From contig DASTAY010000052.1 in assembly GCA_035712345.1 (NCBI GenBank), forward strand, positions 1 to 19,952: a stretch of DNA of 19,952 nt. Direction: 5' to 3'. The DNA is from VRUE01 sp035712345. Its GTDB lineage: Bacteria; Actinomycetota; Thermoleophilia; Solirubrobacterales; 70-9. Under the pieces are notes generated by a model, which saw only the letters and a list, made by a program, of their open reading frames with translations, searched no databases and had not been told where the DNA came from. Both the position numbers and the translations under genes were made by a program. Below, one piece after another: positions 5,686-12,667 of the stretch (position 1 is the stretch's first letter; each line of letters opens with the position of its first letter).

Positions 5686-6530
5686 CAGGGAGCGCTGCCG
5701 ACGGTGACGCGCTCGTCGCCCATGTAGTCGGTCAGCGTCCGCGCGTCGCGCAGCATCTCCCGCATCGCCGGACCGTGGTGCGTGTCGTGCTCCATCGCCA
5801 GCTTCCAGCCGCTCGGCGTTTCCTCGATCAGGCCGCGGATAACGCCCAACCCGTCGGCGCCGCAGGCGCCGGTGACGGCGATCCGCGGCTCGCGCTTGAT
5901 CTCCGGCGAGCGCTCGTCGATCGTCTCGTCGGTCACGTAGGGAAGATTGGCGATGACGAGGTCGACGCCCTCGAGGCCGTCCGGCAGCCCCTCGGCGACC
6001 GTCACCTCGAGCCCCAGGCCAAGCCGCTCAGCGTTCTCGCGCGCCGCTTCCGCCGCTTCGGGCGAGAGGTCCGACGCGGTGATGCGCAGATCGGGACGCT
6101 CGGACATCAGCGCCAGCGCGATCGCGCCCGAGCCGGTGCCGACCTCGTGCACCCGCGCACCCTCGGGAAGCTCGGTCCCGACCTCGACCAGCAGCTCGGT
6201 CTCGCGGCGCGGCCAGAGCACGCGCGGGTCGACGTGGATCTCGAGCTGGCGGAAGGGGGCGCGTTCGAGCACGTAGGCGAGCGGCTCGTGGTCGGCGCGG
6301 CGCGCCACCGCGGCCTCGATCGCGGCGACGAGCTCGGGCGAGGCCTCCCCCGCGCCGTCGCGCGAGAGCTCCTCGACGCTGACGCCGAGGGCGTTGGCGA
6401 CGAGCGCCTCTGCGTCGCTCCGCGGCTCCTCGCACCCCGCCGCCGCGATCGTCTCCGTCGCGGTGTCGAGCAGCTCAGCGACGGTCGCGGCGGACAAACC
6501 TCCCCCGCTGCCGGTCTCAACTGCTCCCAC
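5685..6530 (-). CDS. prmC: Peptide chain release factor N5-glutamine methyltransferase (PrmC/HemK)
   Basis: 281 residues, normal length. The N-terminal helical domain is about 1-85 and the SAM-dependent methyltransferase domain follows. It carries P-R-R-E-T-E-L-L-V-E (PrmC signature, residues 107-116), SAM motif I E-V-G-T-G-S-G-A-I-A-L-A, and the substrate-glutamine motif, here N-L-P-Y at 195-198 instead of N-P-P-Y. It methylates the GGQ glutamine of release factors RF1/RF2. The start is a GTG at 6530, supported by AGGAGG at 6538-6543 eight bases upstream, in the 17-base gap after the lgt stop. It is part of the argF-lgt-prmC-lysS cluster. The N-L-P-Y variant occurs in some lineages, so it need not mean loss of function. 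Confidence 0.92.
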   Translation of the reverse strand: MGAVETGSGGGLSAATVAELLDTATETIAAAGCEEPRSDAEALVANALGVSVEELSRDGAGEASPELVAAIEAAVARRADHEPLAYVLERAPFRQLEIHVDPRVLWPRRETELLVEVGTELPEGARVHEVGTGSGAIALALMSERPDLRITASDLSPEAAEAARENAERLGLGLEVTVAEGLPDGLEGVDLVIANLPYVTDETIDERSPEIKREPRIAVTGACGADGLGVIRGLIEETPSGWKLAMEHDTHHGPAMREMLRDARTLTDYMGDERVTVGSAP

Positions 6531-6547
6531 TCCGCTCGCCTCCTCGT

Positions 6548-7336
6548 TTAGCTCAAAAGATTTTGGGCAACCTTACCAGCGGCTTCGCGAGACAAGCTCC
6601 CGTGCCGCCGCCGCACCACGTACATCCAGCCGATGCCGACGACCATCATTGCAAGGCTCTCCAACTGGGCCGCGGTAAGCCCCAGCGCGACATGGTCGTT
6701 CCGGCGGATGAACTCGACGAGGAAGCGCTCGGCGCCGGCGTAGACCAGGTAGATCGCGAAGAGCACGCCGGTGCGGAAACGGTCGCGCAGCTGCCAGAGC
6801 ATCCACGCCCCCAGGCCCATCGCCAGGGTCTCGTAGATCGGCGTCGGGTGAACGGTGCGGTCGGTGGGCACGGTGCCGTTCGGGTATGACATCGCCCACG
6901 GCCCGTTCCAGGGCTTGCCGTAGTCGCCGTCGCCGGAGAGCTGGCAGCCGATCCGCCCGATCGCGTAGCCCAGCGCAAGCGCCGGCGCGGCCAGGTCCAG
7001 CAGCGCCAGCCGCAGGAAGTCCCGGTACCAGGCCCAGGCGAGGACGGCCAGCGCGCCGCCGATCGCGCCGCCGTACCAGACCAGCCCGGAGCCGCCGAAG
7101 AGGTTGGCCAGCAGGTCTTCCTTGACGCTGTCGTAGTTCTGGACGACGAAGTAGACGCGCGAGCCGACGACGCCGCCGAGCAGCGCCGCGAAGCCGATCT
7201 CATAGGCCCAGTCGACCGGCTTGCCGAGCTCCTTCAGCCGCTTGCCCACCAGTGCCCCGGCGGCGAGGAAGGCAAGGGCGAACATCAGGCCGAAGGTCTG
7301 CAGCGTCAGCGGGCCGAGGTGGAGTTCCGGGTACAT
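6548..7336 (-). CDS. lgt: Prolipoprotein diacylglyceryl transferase
   Basis: 262 residues with about seven hydrophobic segments. The Lgt signature appears as A-I-G-R-I-G-C-Q-L-S-G-D-G-D-Y-G (E. coli: GRIGNFINGE-like), preceded by L-V-W-Y-G-G-A-I-G-G and followed by V-H-P-T-P-I-Y-E, all conserved and close to the active site. It transfers diacylglycerol from phosphatidylglycerol to the lipobox cysteine of preprolipoproteins in the cytoplasmic membrane, the first step of lipoprotein maturation. The ATG at 7336 lies two bases after the argF stop, so translation is probably coupled to argF. No signal peptidase II gene is adjacent. Confidence 0.95.
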   Translation of the reverse strand: MYPELHLGPLTLQTFGLMFALAFLAAGALVGKRLKELGKPVDWAYEIGFAALLGGVVGSRVYFVVQNYDSVKEDLLANLFGGSGLVWYGGAIGGALAVLAWAWYRDFLRLALLDLAAPALALGYAIGRIGCQLSGDGDYGKPWNGPWAMSYPNGTVPTDRTVHPTPIYETLAMGLGAWMLWQLRDRFRTGVLFAIYLVYAGAERFLVEFIRRNDHVALGLTAAQLESLAMMVVGIGWMYVVRRRHGSLSREAAGKVAQNLLS

Positions 7337-7338
7337 GC

Positions 7339-8232
7339 CTACTCGACCAGCAGCGTACGCAGCAGCGCCTTCTGCGTGTGCAGTCGGTTCTCCGCCTGGT
7401 CCCAGACGGCGGACCGGGGGCCGTAGAGGACGTCGGCGGCGATCTCTTCGCCCGGGTGGGCGGGCAGGCAGTGCAGGACGATCGCGTCCTCGGCGGCCGC
7501 GCCGAGCAGGTCGGCGTCGACCCGGAACGGCGTCAGGTCCGCGCGGCGCCGCTCGGCCTCCCCCTCGTCGCCCATGCTTACCCAGACGTCGGTGTAGATC
7601 GCGTCGGCGCCGGAGACCGCCATGCGCGGGTCATCCGTGAGCTTCACCCCGTGGCCCGGCTCGAGTTGATAGCCGTCGGGCGCGGCGACGACCAGCTCGA
7701 CGTCGGCGAGCTCGCAGGCGATCGCCAGCGAACGGGCGACGTTGTTGCCGTCGCCGACGTAGGCGAGGCGCAGGCCCCGCAGATCGCCGCATCGCTCGCG
7801 CAGGGTGAGCAGGTCGGCCAGCGCCTGACAGGGGTGATGGACCGGCGTCAGCGCGTTGACGACCGGCACTTCGGCCGCCGCGGCCAGCTCGGCCACCGCC
7901 TCGTGCGAGCCGGAGCGGATCGCGATCGCGTCAAGAAAGCGCGAGAGCACGCGGCCGGTGTCCGCGATCGACTCGCCGCGCGCGAGCTGCAGCTCGTCGC
8001 CGCGCAGGACGATCGGGGTCGCCCCCAGCTCCGCGACGCCGACCTCGAAGGAGATCCGCGTCCGCGTCGAGGGCTTTTCGAAGACGAGCCCGATGCTGCG
8101 CCCCGCGAGGTCGCCGCGGCCGGCGCCGTCGCCGCGGCCGGCTTTCAGCTCGGCGGCCAGGTCGAGCAGCTGCGAGAGCTCGAAAGCCCCAAGCTCTTCG
8201 CCGGTGAGGAAGTCGCGCTTCTCCAACGTCAA
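7339..8232 (-). CDS. argF: Ornithine carbamoyltransferase
   Basis: 297 residues. The carbamoyl-phosphate-binding S-T-R-T-R (55-59) and H-P-C-Q (133-136), and the ornithine-binding D-V-W-V-S-M-G-D-E (215-223) and H-C-L-P-A (254-258) motifs are all present, so it is a catalytic OTC rather than an aspartate or other transcarbamylase. It converts ornithine and carbamoyl phosphate to citrulline in arginine synthesis. The start is a TTG at 8232 with GGAAC about 8 bases upstream; an alternative TTG lies two codons later. No other arg gene is nearby, which is unusual because actinobacterial argF often sits in an arg cluster. It opens the minus-strand cluster argF-lgt-prmC-lysS and diverges from the EEP gene. 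Confidence 0.95.
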   Translation of the reverse strand: MTLEKRDFLTGEELGAFELSQLLDLAAELKAGRGDGAGRGDLAGRSIGLVFEKPSTRTRISFEVGVAELGATPIVLRGDELQLARGESIADTGRVLSRFLDAIAIRSGSHEAVAELAAAAEVPVVNALTPVHHPCQALADLLTLRERCGDLRGLRLAYVGDGNNVARSLAIACELADVELVVAAPDGYQLEPGHGVKLTDDPRMAVSGADAIYTDVWVSMGDEGEAERRRADLTPFRVDADLLGAAAEDAIVLHCLPAHPGEEIAADVLYGPRSAVWDQAENRLHTQKALLRTLLVE

Positions 8233-8300
8233 TTGTTCACGTTCCGTTCAGTCACGAAGAATCAGATATGGACGTTCCTTTGCTCCACGTTCACGGCGCG

Positions 8301-8306
8301 GATACT
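8301..8306 (+). promoter_or_regulatory. Candidate -10 box for a leaderless EEP-gene transcript
   Basis: GATACT lies 6 bases before the GTG at 8313. That spacing would place transcription start at or next to the start codon, a common actinobacterial leaderless arrangement. No good -35 is seen. The 80-base divergent region also has to hold the argF promoter. Confidence 0.3.
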
Positions 8307-8312
8307 ACGGCC

Positions 8313-9191
8313 GTGCAGCTCACCGCTCTCTCCTGGAACCTCTTCCACGGTCGCGACTTCCCGCCCGACCCGGCGCTCTTCAGCCGGCGCTCGCGCCTGC
8401 TGCGTACGAGCGAGCGCAACGCCACGCACGTGCAGGTCAACCGCGACCTGCTGCCCGAGTTCTCCCGCCTGCTCGCCGAGGCGGGGTGGGACGTGGCGCT
8501 GTTGCAGGAGTGTCCGCCCCGCTGGTGGGCGCCGCTGGCCGAGGCATGCGACGCCGAGGCCCACGGTGTCCTCACCTCGCGCAACTCGCTCGCCGCCCTG
8601 CGCGCCTTCGTCGCCCGGCGCAACCCCGACCTGATCGCCTCCGGCGAGGGCGGCTCGAACCTGACCCTCGTCCGTGGTTCCTTTTTCGCCGATAGCGTCC
8701 ATAAAGAACCACGCGAGGGGCTGGGGTGGACAATCGTCGAGCGGCGCGAGCTGACGATCCACACCGGGCGGCCGGAGCGGCGCGCGATGGCCTTCACGCG
8801 CCTCGCCCGCGAAGGGAACGGGGCGCAGCTCTGCGTCGCCAACCTGCACGCGACCAACGACCGGCCCGAGCTGGCCGTCGCCGACGTCCTGCACGCCGCC
8901 GCGGCGGCGACCCAGTGGGCGGACGACGCGCCGCTGATCTTCGGCGGCGACCTCAACCTGCGCCCCGCCGAGGACCCGGCCGTCTTCGACGATCTGTGCG
9001 AGCGCTTCGGCCTCGCCGCGCCGACCGGCCCGCGGGCAATCGACCACCTGCTCGTCCGCGGGCTCGAAACGGTCGAGCCAGCGCAACCGTGGCCCGCCGA
9101 GCGGCGCGAGCTGCCCGAACGCGGCCTCGCCCTGCGGCTCTCCGATCACGCCCCGGTCGAGGCACGTTTCGCGACTTTTGCCTCCAGGTAA
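8313..9191 (+). CDS. Endonuclease/exonuclease/phosphatase (EEP) superfamily hydrolase
   Basis: About 292 residues from a GTG at 8313; an in-frame ATG at 8268 would add 15 residues without domain similarity. EEP-fold landmarks in order: T-A-L-S-W-N-L-F-H-G (metal-binding Asn), V-A-L-L-Q-E-C-P (catalytic Glu of the Q-E motif), A-N-L-H-A-T-N-D (His), F-G-G-D-L-N-L-R (G-D-x-N), I-D-H-L-L-V-R and L-S-D-H-A-P-V (S-D-H). These are the residues of Mg2+-dependent DNase I/exonuclease III/sphingomyelinase-type phosphodiesterases. There is no signal peptide, so it acts in the cytoplasm. The substrate could be DNA, RNA or a phosphate ester and cannot be decided here. It is transcribed divergently from argF and followed by the basic protein at 9294. 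Confidence 0.82.
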   Translation: MQLTALSWNLFHGRDFPPDPALFSRRSRLLRTSERNATHVQVNRDLLPEFSRLLAEAGWDVALLQECPPRWWAPLAEACDAEAHGVLTSRNSLAALRAFVARRNPDLIASGEGGSNLTLVRGSFFADSVHKEPREGLGWTIVERRELTIHTGRPERRAMAFTRLAREGNGAQLCVANLHATNDRPELAVADVLHAAAAATQWADDAPLIFGGDLNLRPAEDPAVFDDLCERFGLAAPTGPRAIDHLLVRGLETVEPAQPWPAERRELPERGLALRLSDHAPVEARFATFASR

Positions 9192-9293
9192 TGAGATAGT
9201 CACCAGCAGCGAAGCTGCGTTCGCCGTCGAATGGCGACGCCCGACGCAGCCTCGACGTCCAAACCAGTTGCGAGACAGGAGGCAACCGAGAAC

Positions 9294-9770
9294 ATGGCCG
9301 CGAAACCAACCTCGACCGGCAAAGCGACGAAAAAAGCGAAAGCCGGGACGCGCGCCAAAAAAGCGTCCGCTCGCAAACCGGCTTCGACTTCGCAATCGAA
9401 AGCGAAAAGCAAAGCGAAAGCCAAAGCCAAACCGAAAGCGGCGAAAAAATCGTCGAGTCGCGGTGCGACGGGGGGCCTCGACAAGAGCGTCGAGCAGTTC
9501 CGCGAGAGCCTCGAACAGAGCGTCACGCTGAGCCGCGACCGCCTGCAAGAGGTCGTCGACGACGCGGTCAAGCGCGGGCGGATGACCCACGGCGACGCCG
9601 AGAAGATGGTCTCCGACCTGATCAAGCGCGGGCGGCGGCAGACCGACGGGCTGTTGAAGGAGCTCGAACGACTGGTCATACAGGCGCGCAAAGAGGTCGG
9701 CGGCCGCACCGCGCCGGTGCGCAAACAGGCCACGCAGGCCGCACGGCGCGCGCGCCAGAAACTCGGCTAG
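9294..9770 (+). CDS. Lys/Ala-rich basic protein with helical C-terminal domain (phasin/histone-H1-like)
   Basis: 158 residues. The first ~55 are a low-complexity Lys/Ala/Ser stretch rich in A-K-A-K and K-K motifs, like bacterial histone H1-like and PhaF-type nucleoid-binding tails. Residues about 60-158 form amphipathic helices with heptad character (S-V-T-L-S-R-D-R-L-Q-E-V-V-D-D-A-V-K-R-G-R-M, then L-L-K-E-L-E-R-L). That portion resembles an uncharacterised actinobacterial domain sometimes labelled phasin or PHA-associated. The ATG at 9294 is preferred because AGGAGG (9277-9282) precedes it by 11 bases; an upstream ATG at 9231 has no ribosome-binding site. DNA binding via the tail is inference. 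It lies 16 bases before the rRNA methyltransferase gene, probably in one transcript. Confidence 0.65.
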   Translation: MAAKPTSTGKATKKAKAGTRAKKASARKPASTSQSKAKSKAKAKAKPKAAKKSSSRGATGGLDKSVEQFRESLEQSVTLSRDRLQEVVDDAVKRGRMTHGDAEKMVSDLIKRGRRQTDGLLKELERLVIQARKEVGGRTAPVRKQATQAARRARQKLG

Positions 9771-9786
9771 CGGTGCGGGGGCGCCT

Positions 9787-11220
9787 TTGTCAGGAATAAC
9801 CCGACAAACGCGCCCGAACGCGCCCGGTCGTCCCCGCAAAGGCGAGTCGATCGAGGCCGAGGTCGACTCGCTCGCCTTCGGCGGGCGCGGTGTCGCCCGG
9901 GTCGGCGGCTATGTCGTCTTTGTGTCGGGCGGGCTGCCCGGCGATCTCGTCCGGGCCGAGGTCACCAAGCCGAAGAAGCGCTTCGCCGAGGCGCGCGCGG
10001 TCGAGCTGCTGCGGCCCGGCGCCGACCGCGTCCCGAACAGCTGCGAGCACGAAGGCGAGCCCTGTCCGGGCGCCCCGTGGCAGGGCCTCGACTACGAGCG
10101 GCAGCTGGTCGAGAAGCGCAACCAGGTCGACGAGGCGCTGCGGCGGATCGGCAGCCTCGACGGCTTCGAGCTGGAAGCGATCGAGCCGGCGCAGGAACAG
10201 TGGCGCTACCGCAACAAGCTCGAATATTCCTTCGGCCCCGGCGAGGACGGCGCCGTGCTCGGCTTCCACGCCAGCGGCCGCTGGGACCTCGTGATCGGCG
10301 TCGAGGACTGCCTGCTCGCCTCTGAGCGCGGCAACGCCGCCCGCAACGAGGTGCGCGAATGGGCGCGGGCCGAAGCCGTCACCCCGTACGACCGCCGCGC
10401 CGGCACGGGAGTGCTCTGCAACCTCGCCGTCCGCGAAGGGCGCCGCACGGGTCAGATCCAGACCCGCCTCATCACCACACAGAAACCGTTCCCGAAGCCC
10501 CCCGTCGACCTGCACACGGTGGTCGAGGACGGCTCGGGCAACGGGGACGGGCCGACAGGAGCGCTGGGTGAGGAACTGCTGCACGAGCGGCTCTGCGGCC
10601 TCGACTTCGAGATGTCCCACAACGCCTTCTTCCAGACCAACACCGAGATGGCCGAGCGGCTTTACGCGATCGCCGCCGAGTACGCGGGCCTGAGCGGCGG
10701 CGAGCGGGTCTTCGATCTCTACTGCGGGATCGGCACGATCGGACTGACGATGGCGGCGCGGGCAGGCGAGGTCTGGGGGGTTGAGCTGGTCCTCGAGGCG
10801 ATCGCCGACGCGGAGCGCAATGCCGAGCGCAACGGGATCGAGAACGCCCACTTCCGCGCGGGCAGCGCACGGACCGGCGTGCGGCCGCTGCTCGAGGAGG
10901 CGGGCAAGCCCGACGTCGTCCTGCTCGACCCACCCCGCGCCGGCCTCTCGCAGAAGATCGTCCGCCGCGTGCTCGAGTGCGAGGCGAAGCGGATCGTCTA
11001 CGTCTCCTGCAACCCGACCACGCTGGCGCCCAATGCGGCGCAGCTGGTCGAGGCGGGCTATACCCTGCGCCGCGTGAAGCCGGTCGACATGTTTCCCCAG
11101 ACGCCGCACATCGAGTGCGTCGCGCTCTTCGACAAAGCCGCCCCCGGACGCGGAAGCCAGGGCCTGTCCATATCTGATCCTCCAGGCTCTGGCGAGAGCA
11201 GAGGAGGCGGCGCCTCATGA
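9787..11220 (+). CDS. TRAM-domain 23S rRNA (uracil-5-)-methyltransferase, RlmD/RumA family
   Basis: 477 residues. The N-terminal TRAM domain is about 18-75 (V-D-S-L-A-F-G-G-R-G-V-A-R). The [4Fe-4S] region follows: C86-x6-C93, then P-G-A96 where the family has Cys, with the fourth ligand C175 retained. The C-terminal Rossmann methyltransferase has F-D-L-Y-C-G-I-G-T-I-G-L (SAM), V-L-L-D-P-P-R-A-G-L and the catalytic Cys in Y-V-S-C-N-P-T-T-L, ending V-D-M-F-P-Q-T-P-H-I-E. It makes 5-methyluridine in 23S rRNA, or possibly tRNA as in TrmA-like relatives. The start is a TTG at 9787 after a G-rich stretch. The C-terminal ~30 residues are a Gly/Ser-rich extension. The stop overlaps the next ATG (ATGA), indicating translational coupling. 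Confidence 0.9.
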   Translation: MSGITRQTRPNAPGRPRKGESIEAEVDSLAFGGRGVARVGGYVVFVSGGLPGDLVRAEVTKPKKRFAEARAVELLRPGADRVPNSCEHEGEPCPGAPWQGLDYERQLVEKRNQVDEALRRIGSLDGFELEAIEPAQEQWRYRNKLEYSFGPGEDGAVLGFHASGRWDLVIGVEDCLLASERGNAARNEVREWARAEAVTPYDRRAGTGVLCNLAVREGRRTGQIQTRLITTQKPFPKPPVDLHTVVEDGSGNGDGPTGALGEELLHERLCGLDFEMSHNAFFQTNTEMAERLYAIAAEYAGLSGGERVFDLYCGIGTIGLTMAARAGEVWGVELVLEAIADAERNAERNGIENAHFRAGSARTGVRPLLEEAGKPDVVLLDPPRAGLSQKIVRRVLECEAKRIVYVSCNPTTLAPNAAQLVEAGYTLRRVKPVDMFPQTPHIECVALFDKAAPGRGSQGLSISDPPGSGESRGGGAS

Positions 11221-11990
11221 GGGGCTTCGGCGTTGCCGCCGGGCTCGACCCCGAGGTGGCGCGACCGCTTGCCGCTCGCTGCGCCGAGCTCGGCTACGAC
11301 TCGGCCTGGTCCAACGACCACCCCGGCGCCAAGGGGCTGGAGACGCTGGTCGAGTTCGCCGCCGCGGCGCCGGAGCTCGAGCTCGGGGTCGCGGTGATCG
11401 CCCTCGACCGCCAGTCGCCCGCCGAGATCGCCGCCGACGTCGAGCGCCTCGGCCTCGATCGCTCGAAGCTCTGGCTCGGCGTCGGCGCGGGCTTCTCGGA
11501 GAAGCCGCTGACGCAGATGCGCGAGGCGCTGCCGGAGCTGCGCGAGGCGCTGCCCGGCGTCCACCTCGTCCTCGCCGCGATGGGGCCGAAGATGTGCGCC
11601 CTCGCCGGAGCCGAGTTCGACGGCGCCTTCTTCAACTGGATGACCCCCGAGTTCGCCGCCCGCGCGAGGCTTCAGGTCGAAGCGGGCGCCGAGGAGGCCG
11701 GCCGCGAGCCCCCTCCGGTCTTCGGCTACGTCCGTACCGCGGTCGGCCCCGACGCGGCCGAGCGCCTCGCCAAGGAGGAGTCCTTCTACCGCGATCTCCA
11801 CGCCGGCTACCGCAACCACTTCGACCGCCTCGGCGAGCCCGAGGGCACCGTCGGCGTGGCCGCCGCGGACAGCGACACAGCCGAGAAGCGCCTGGCCGCC
11901 TACACCGCCCTCGACACCGTCGTCGTCCGCGGGTTGGCCTCAGCCAAGGTCGACGCGATGACCGCGGTCGCCGAAGCCGCCGCGCCCTAA
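11217..11990 (+). CDS. LLM-class (luciferase-like) flavin/F420-dependent oxidoreductase
   Basis: 257 residues, short for the bacterial-luciferase TIM-barrel family but with the standard pattern. It starts with L-A-A-R-C-A-E-L-G-Y-D-S-A-W-S-N-D-H, then L-E-L-G-V-A-V-I-A-L-D, L-W-L-G-V-G-A-G-F and V-H-L-V-L-A-A-M-G-P-K-M. In actinobacteria most such proteins use coenzyme F420, others FMN; the cofactor and substrate are not evident. The ATG overlaps the stop of the rRNA methyltransferase gene by four bases. Its TAA shares two bases with the stop codon of the convergent UDG-like gene, so no terminator separates the two transcripts. Confidence 0.85.
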   Translation: MRGFGVAAGLDPEVARPLAARCAELGYDSAWSNDHPGAKGLETLVEFAAAAPELELGVAVIALDRQSPAEIAADVERLGLDRSKLWLGVGAGFSEKPLTQMREALPELREALPGVHLVLAAMGPKMCALAGAEFDGAFFNWMTPEFAARARLQVEAGAEEAGREPPPVFGYVRTAVGPDAAERLAKEESFYRDLHAGYRNHFDRLGEPEGTVGVAAADSDTAEKRLAAYTALDTVVVRGLASAKVDAMTAVAEAAAP

Positions 11991-12649
11991 TACGGGGGCA
12001 GGTCCTCGTACCACTCGCCGAGGGTGCGGAAAGCGGCCCAGAAGCGCTGCTTGGCGCCCTCTTCGTCGAGCGAGTCGTCGATGTCGGGCGTGTAGAGGGC
12101 GTCCATCGTCGGGGTGAAGGCCTGGATCTCGCCGGCACGCGGCTCGACCTCGCGGGCAAGCGGGATGCGCAGGCCGTTGAGGACGCGCAGCGCCGGCTCG
12201 CCCATCACGACGACGATCTTCGGCTGCACGATCGCCAGCTCGGTGACCAGGCGCCGCACGCACTCCTCGGCGGCGAGGTCGGGCTCGGCGATCGGGCACT
12301 TGACGCAGAGCGTGCCGTAGACGACGAGCGGGTCGATCCCCAGCCGCTTGAAGCTTTTCATCAGCGCGTTGCCGGCCCGGCCGTAGAAGGCGACGCCCTC
12401 TTCGATCTCGGCGACTCCGGGGGCGTGCTTGACCATGAAGACGTCGGCCTGCGGGTGGCCCGAGCCGAGCACCGGCATCAGCTTGCCGCGCGGGCAGTGC
12501 GGGCAGTCCTGCAGCTCGTGGGTCAGCTGGTTGAGCTCGCGGATCGCGCGCTCCAGGTACTTCTCTCTTATCTCGTCGTCGGTCGCCGGCACGGTCGCCG
12601 ATCTCTTTGACGGGCCGGCCGCGCTTCCTTTCGCGCGCGTCTCATGCAC
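11987..12649 (-). CDS. Family-4-like Fe-S uracil-DNA glycosylase homologue with altered active site
   Basis: 220 residues. Cysteines suited to a [4Fe-4S] cluster are present: C49-x2-C52 (D-C-P-H-C-P-R-G), C118 in V-K-C-P with C115 nearby, and C130 in E-E-C-V-R-R-L. The fold landmarks Y-G-R-A-G-N-A-L and P-K-I-V-V-V-M-G match family 4 UDGs. Two catalytic features do not. The G-E-A-P-G motif reads V-K-H-A-P-G, and no H-P-S motif is seen where expected, around residues 178-188 (A-F-T-P-T-M-D-A-L-Y). It may remove another base, bind DNA only, or act in another way. The GTG start at 12649 is fixed by AGGAGG nine bases upstream, lying within the 18-base gap after the PHP gene, so it is the last gene of the inositol operon. 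Confidence 0.8.
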   Translation of the reverse strand: MHETRAKGSAAGPSKRSATVPATDDEIREKYLERAIRELNQLTHELQDCPHCPRGKLMPVLGSGHPQADVFMVKHAPGVAEIEEGVAFYGRAGNALMKSFKRLGIDPLVVYGTLCVKCPIAEPDLAAEECVRRLVTELAIVQPKIVVVMGEPALRVLNGLRIPLAREVEPRAGEIQAFTPTMDALYTPDIDDSLDEEGAKQRFWAAFRTLGEWYEDLPPY

Positions 12650-12667
12650 CAGCTCTTGCCTCCTGCA

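Noticed and set aside
9294..9460. Short tandem repeats in the AAAGCGAAAGCC region
   Set aside because: They are codon-level repeats of Lys/Ala in a coding low-complexity tail, not a CRISPR or a regulatory repeat.
8262..9839. A 525-codon open frame on the minus strand
   Set aside because: It is the antisense shadow of the EEP gene and the Lys-rich protein gene. Its product has low-complexity F-R/R-F runs and no domain, while the plus-strand frames carry clear motifs.
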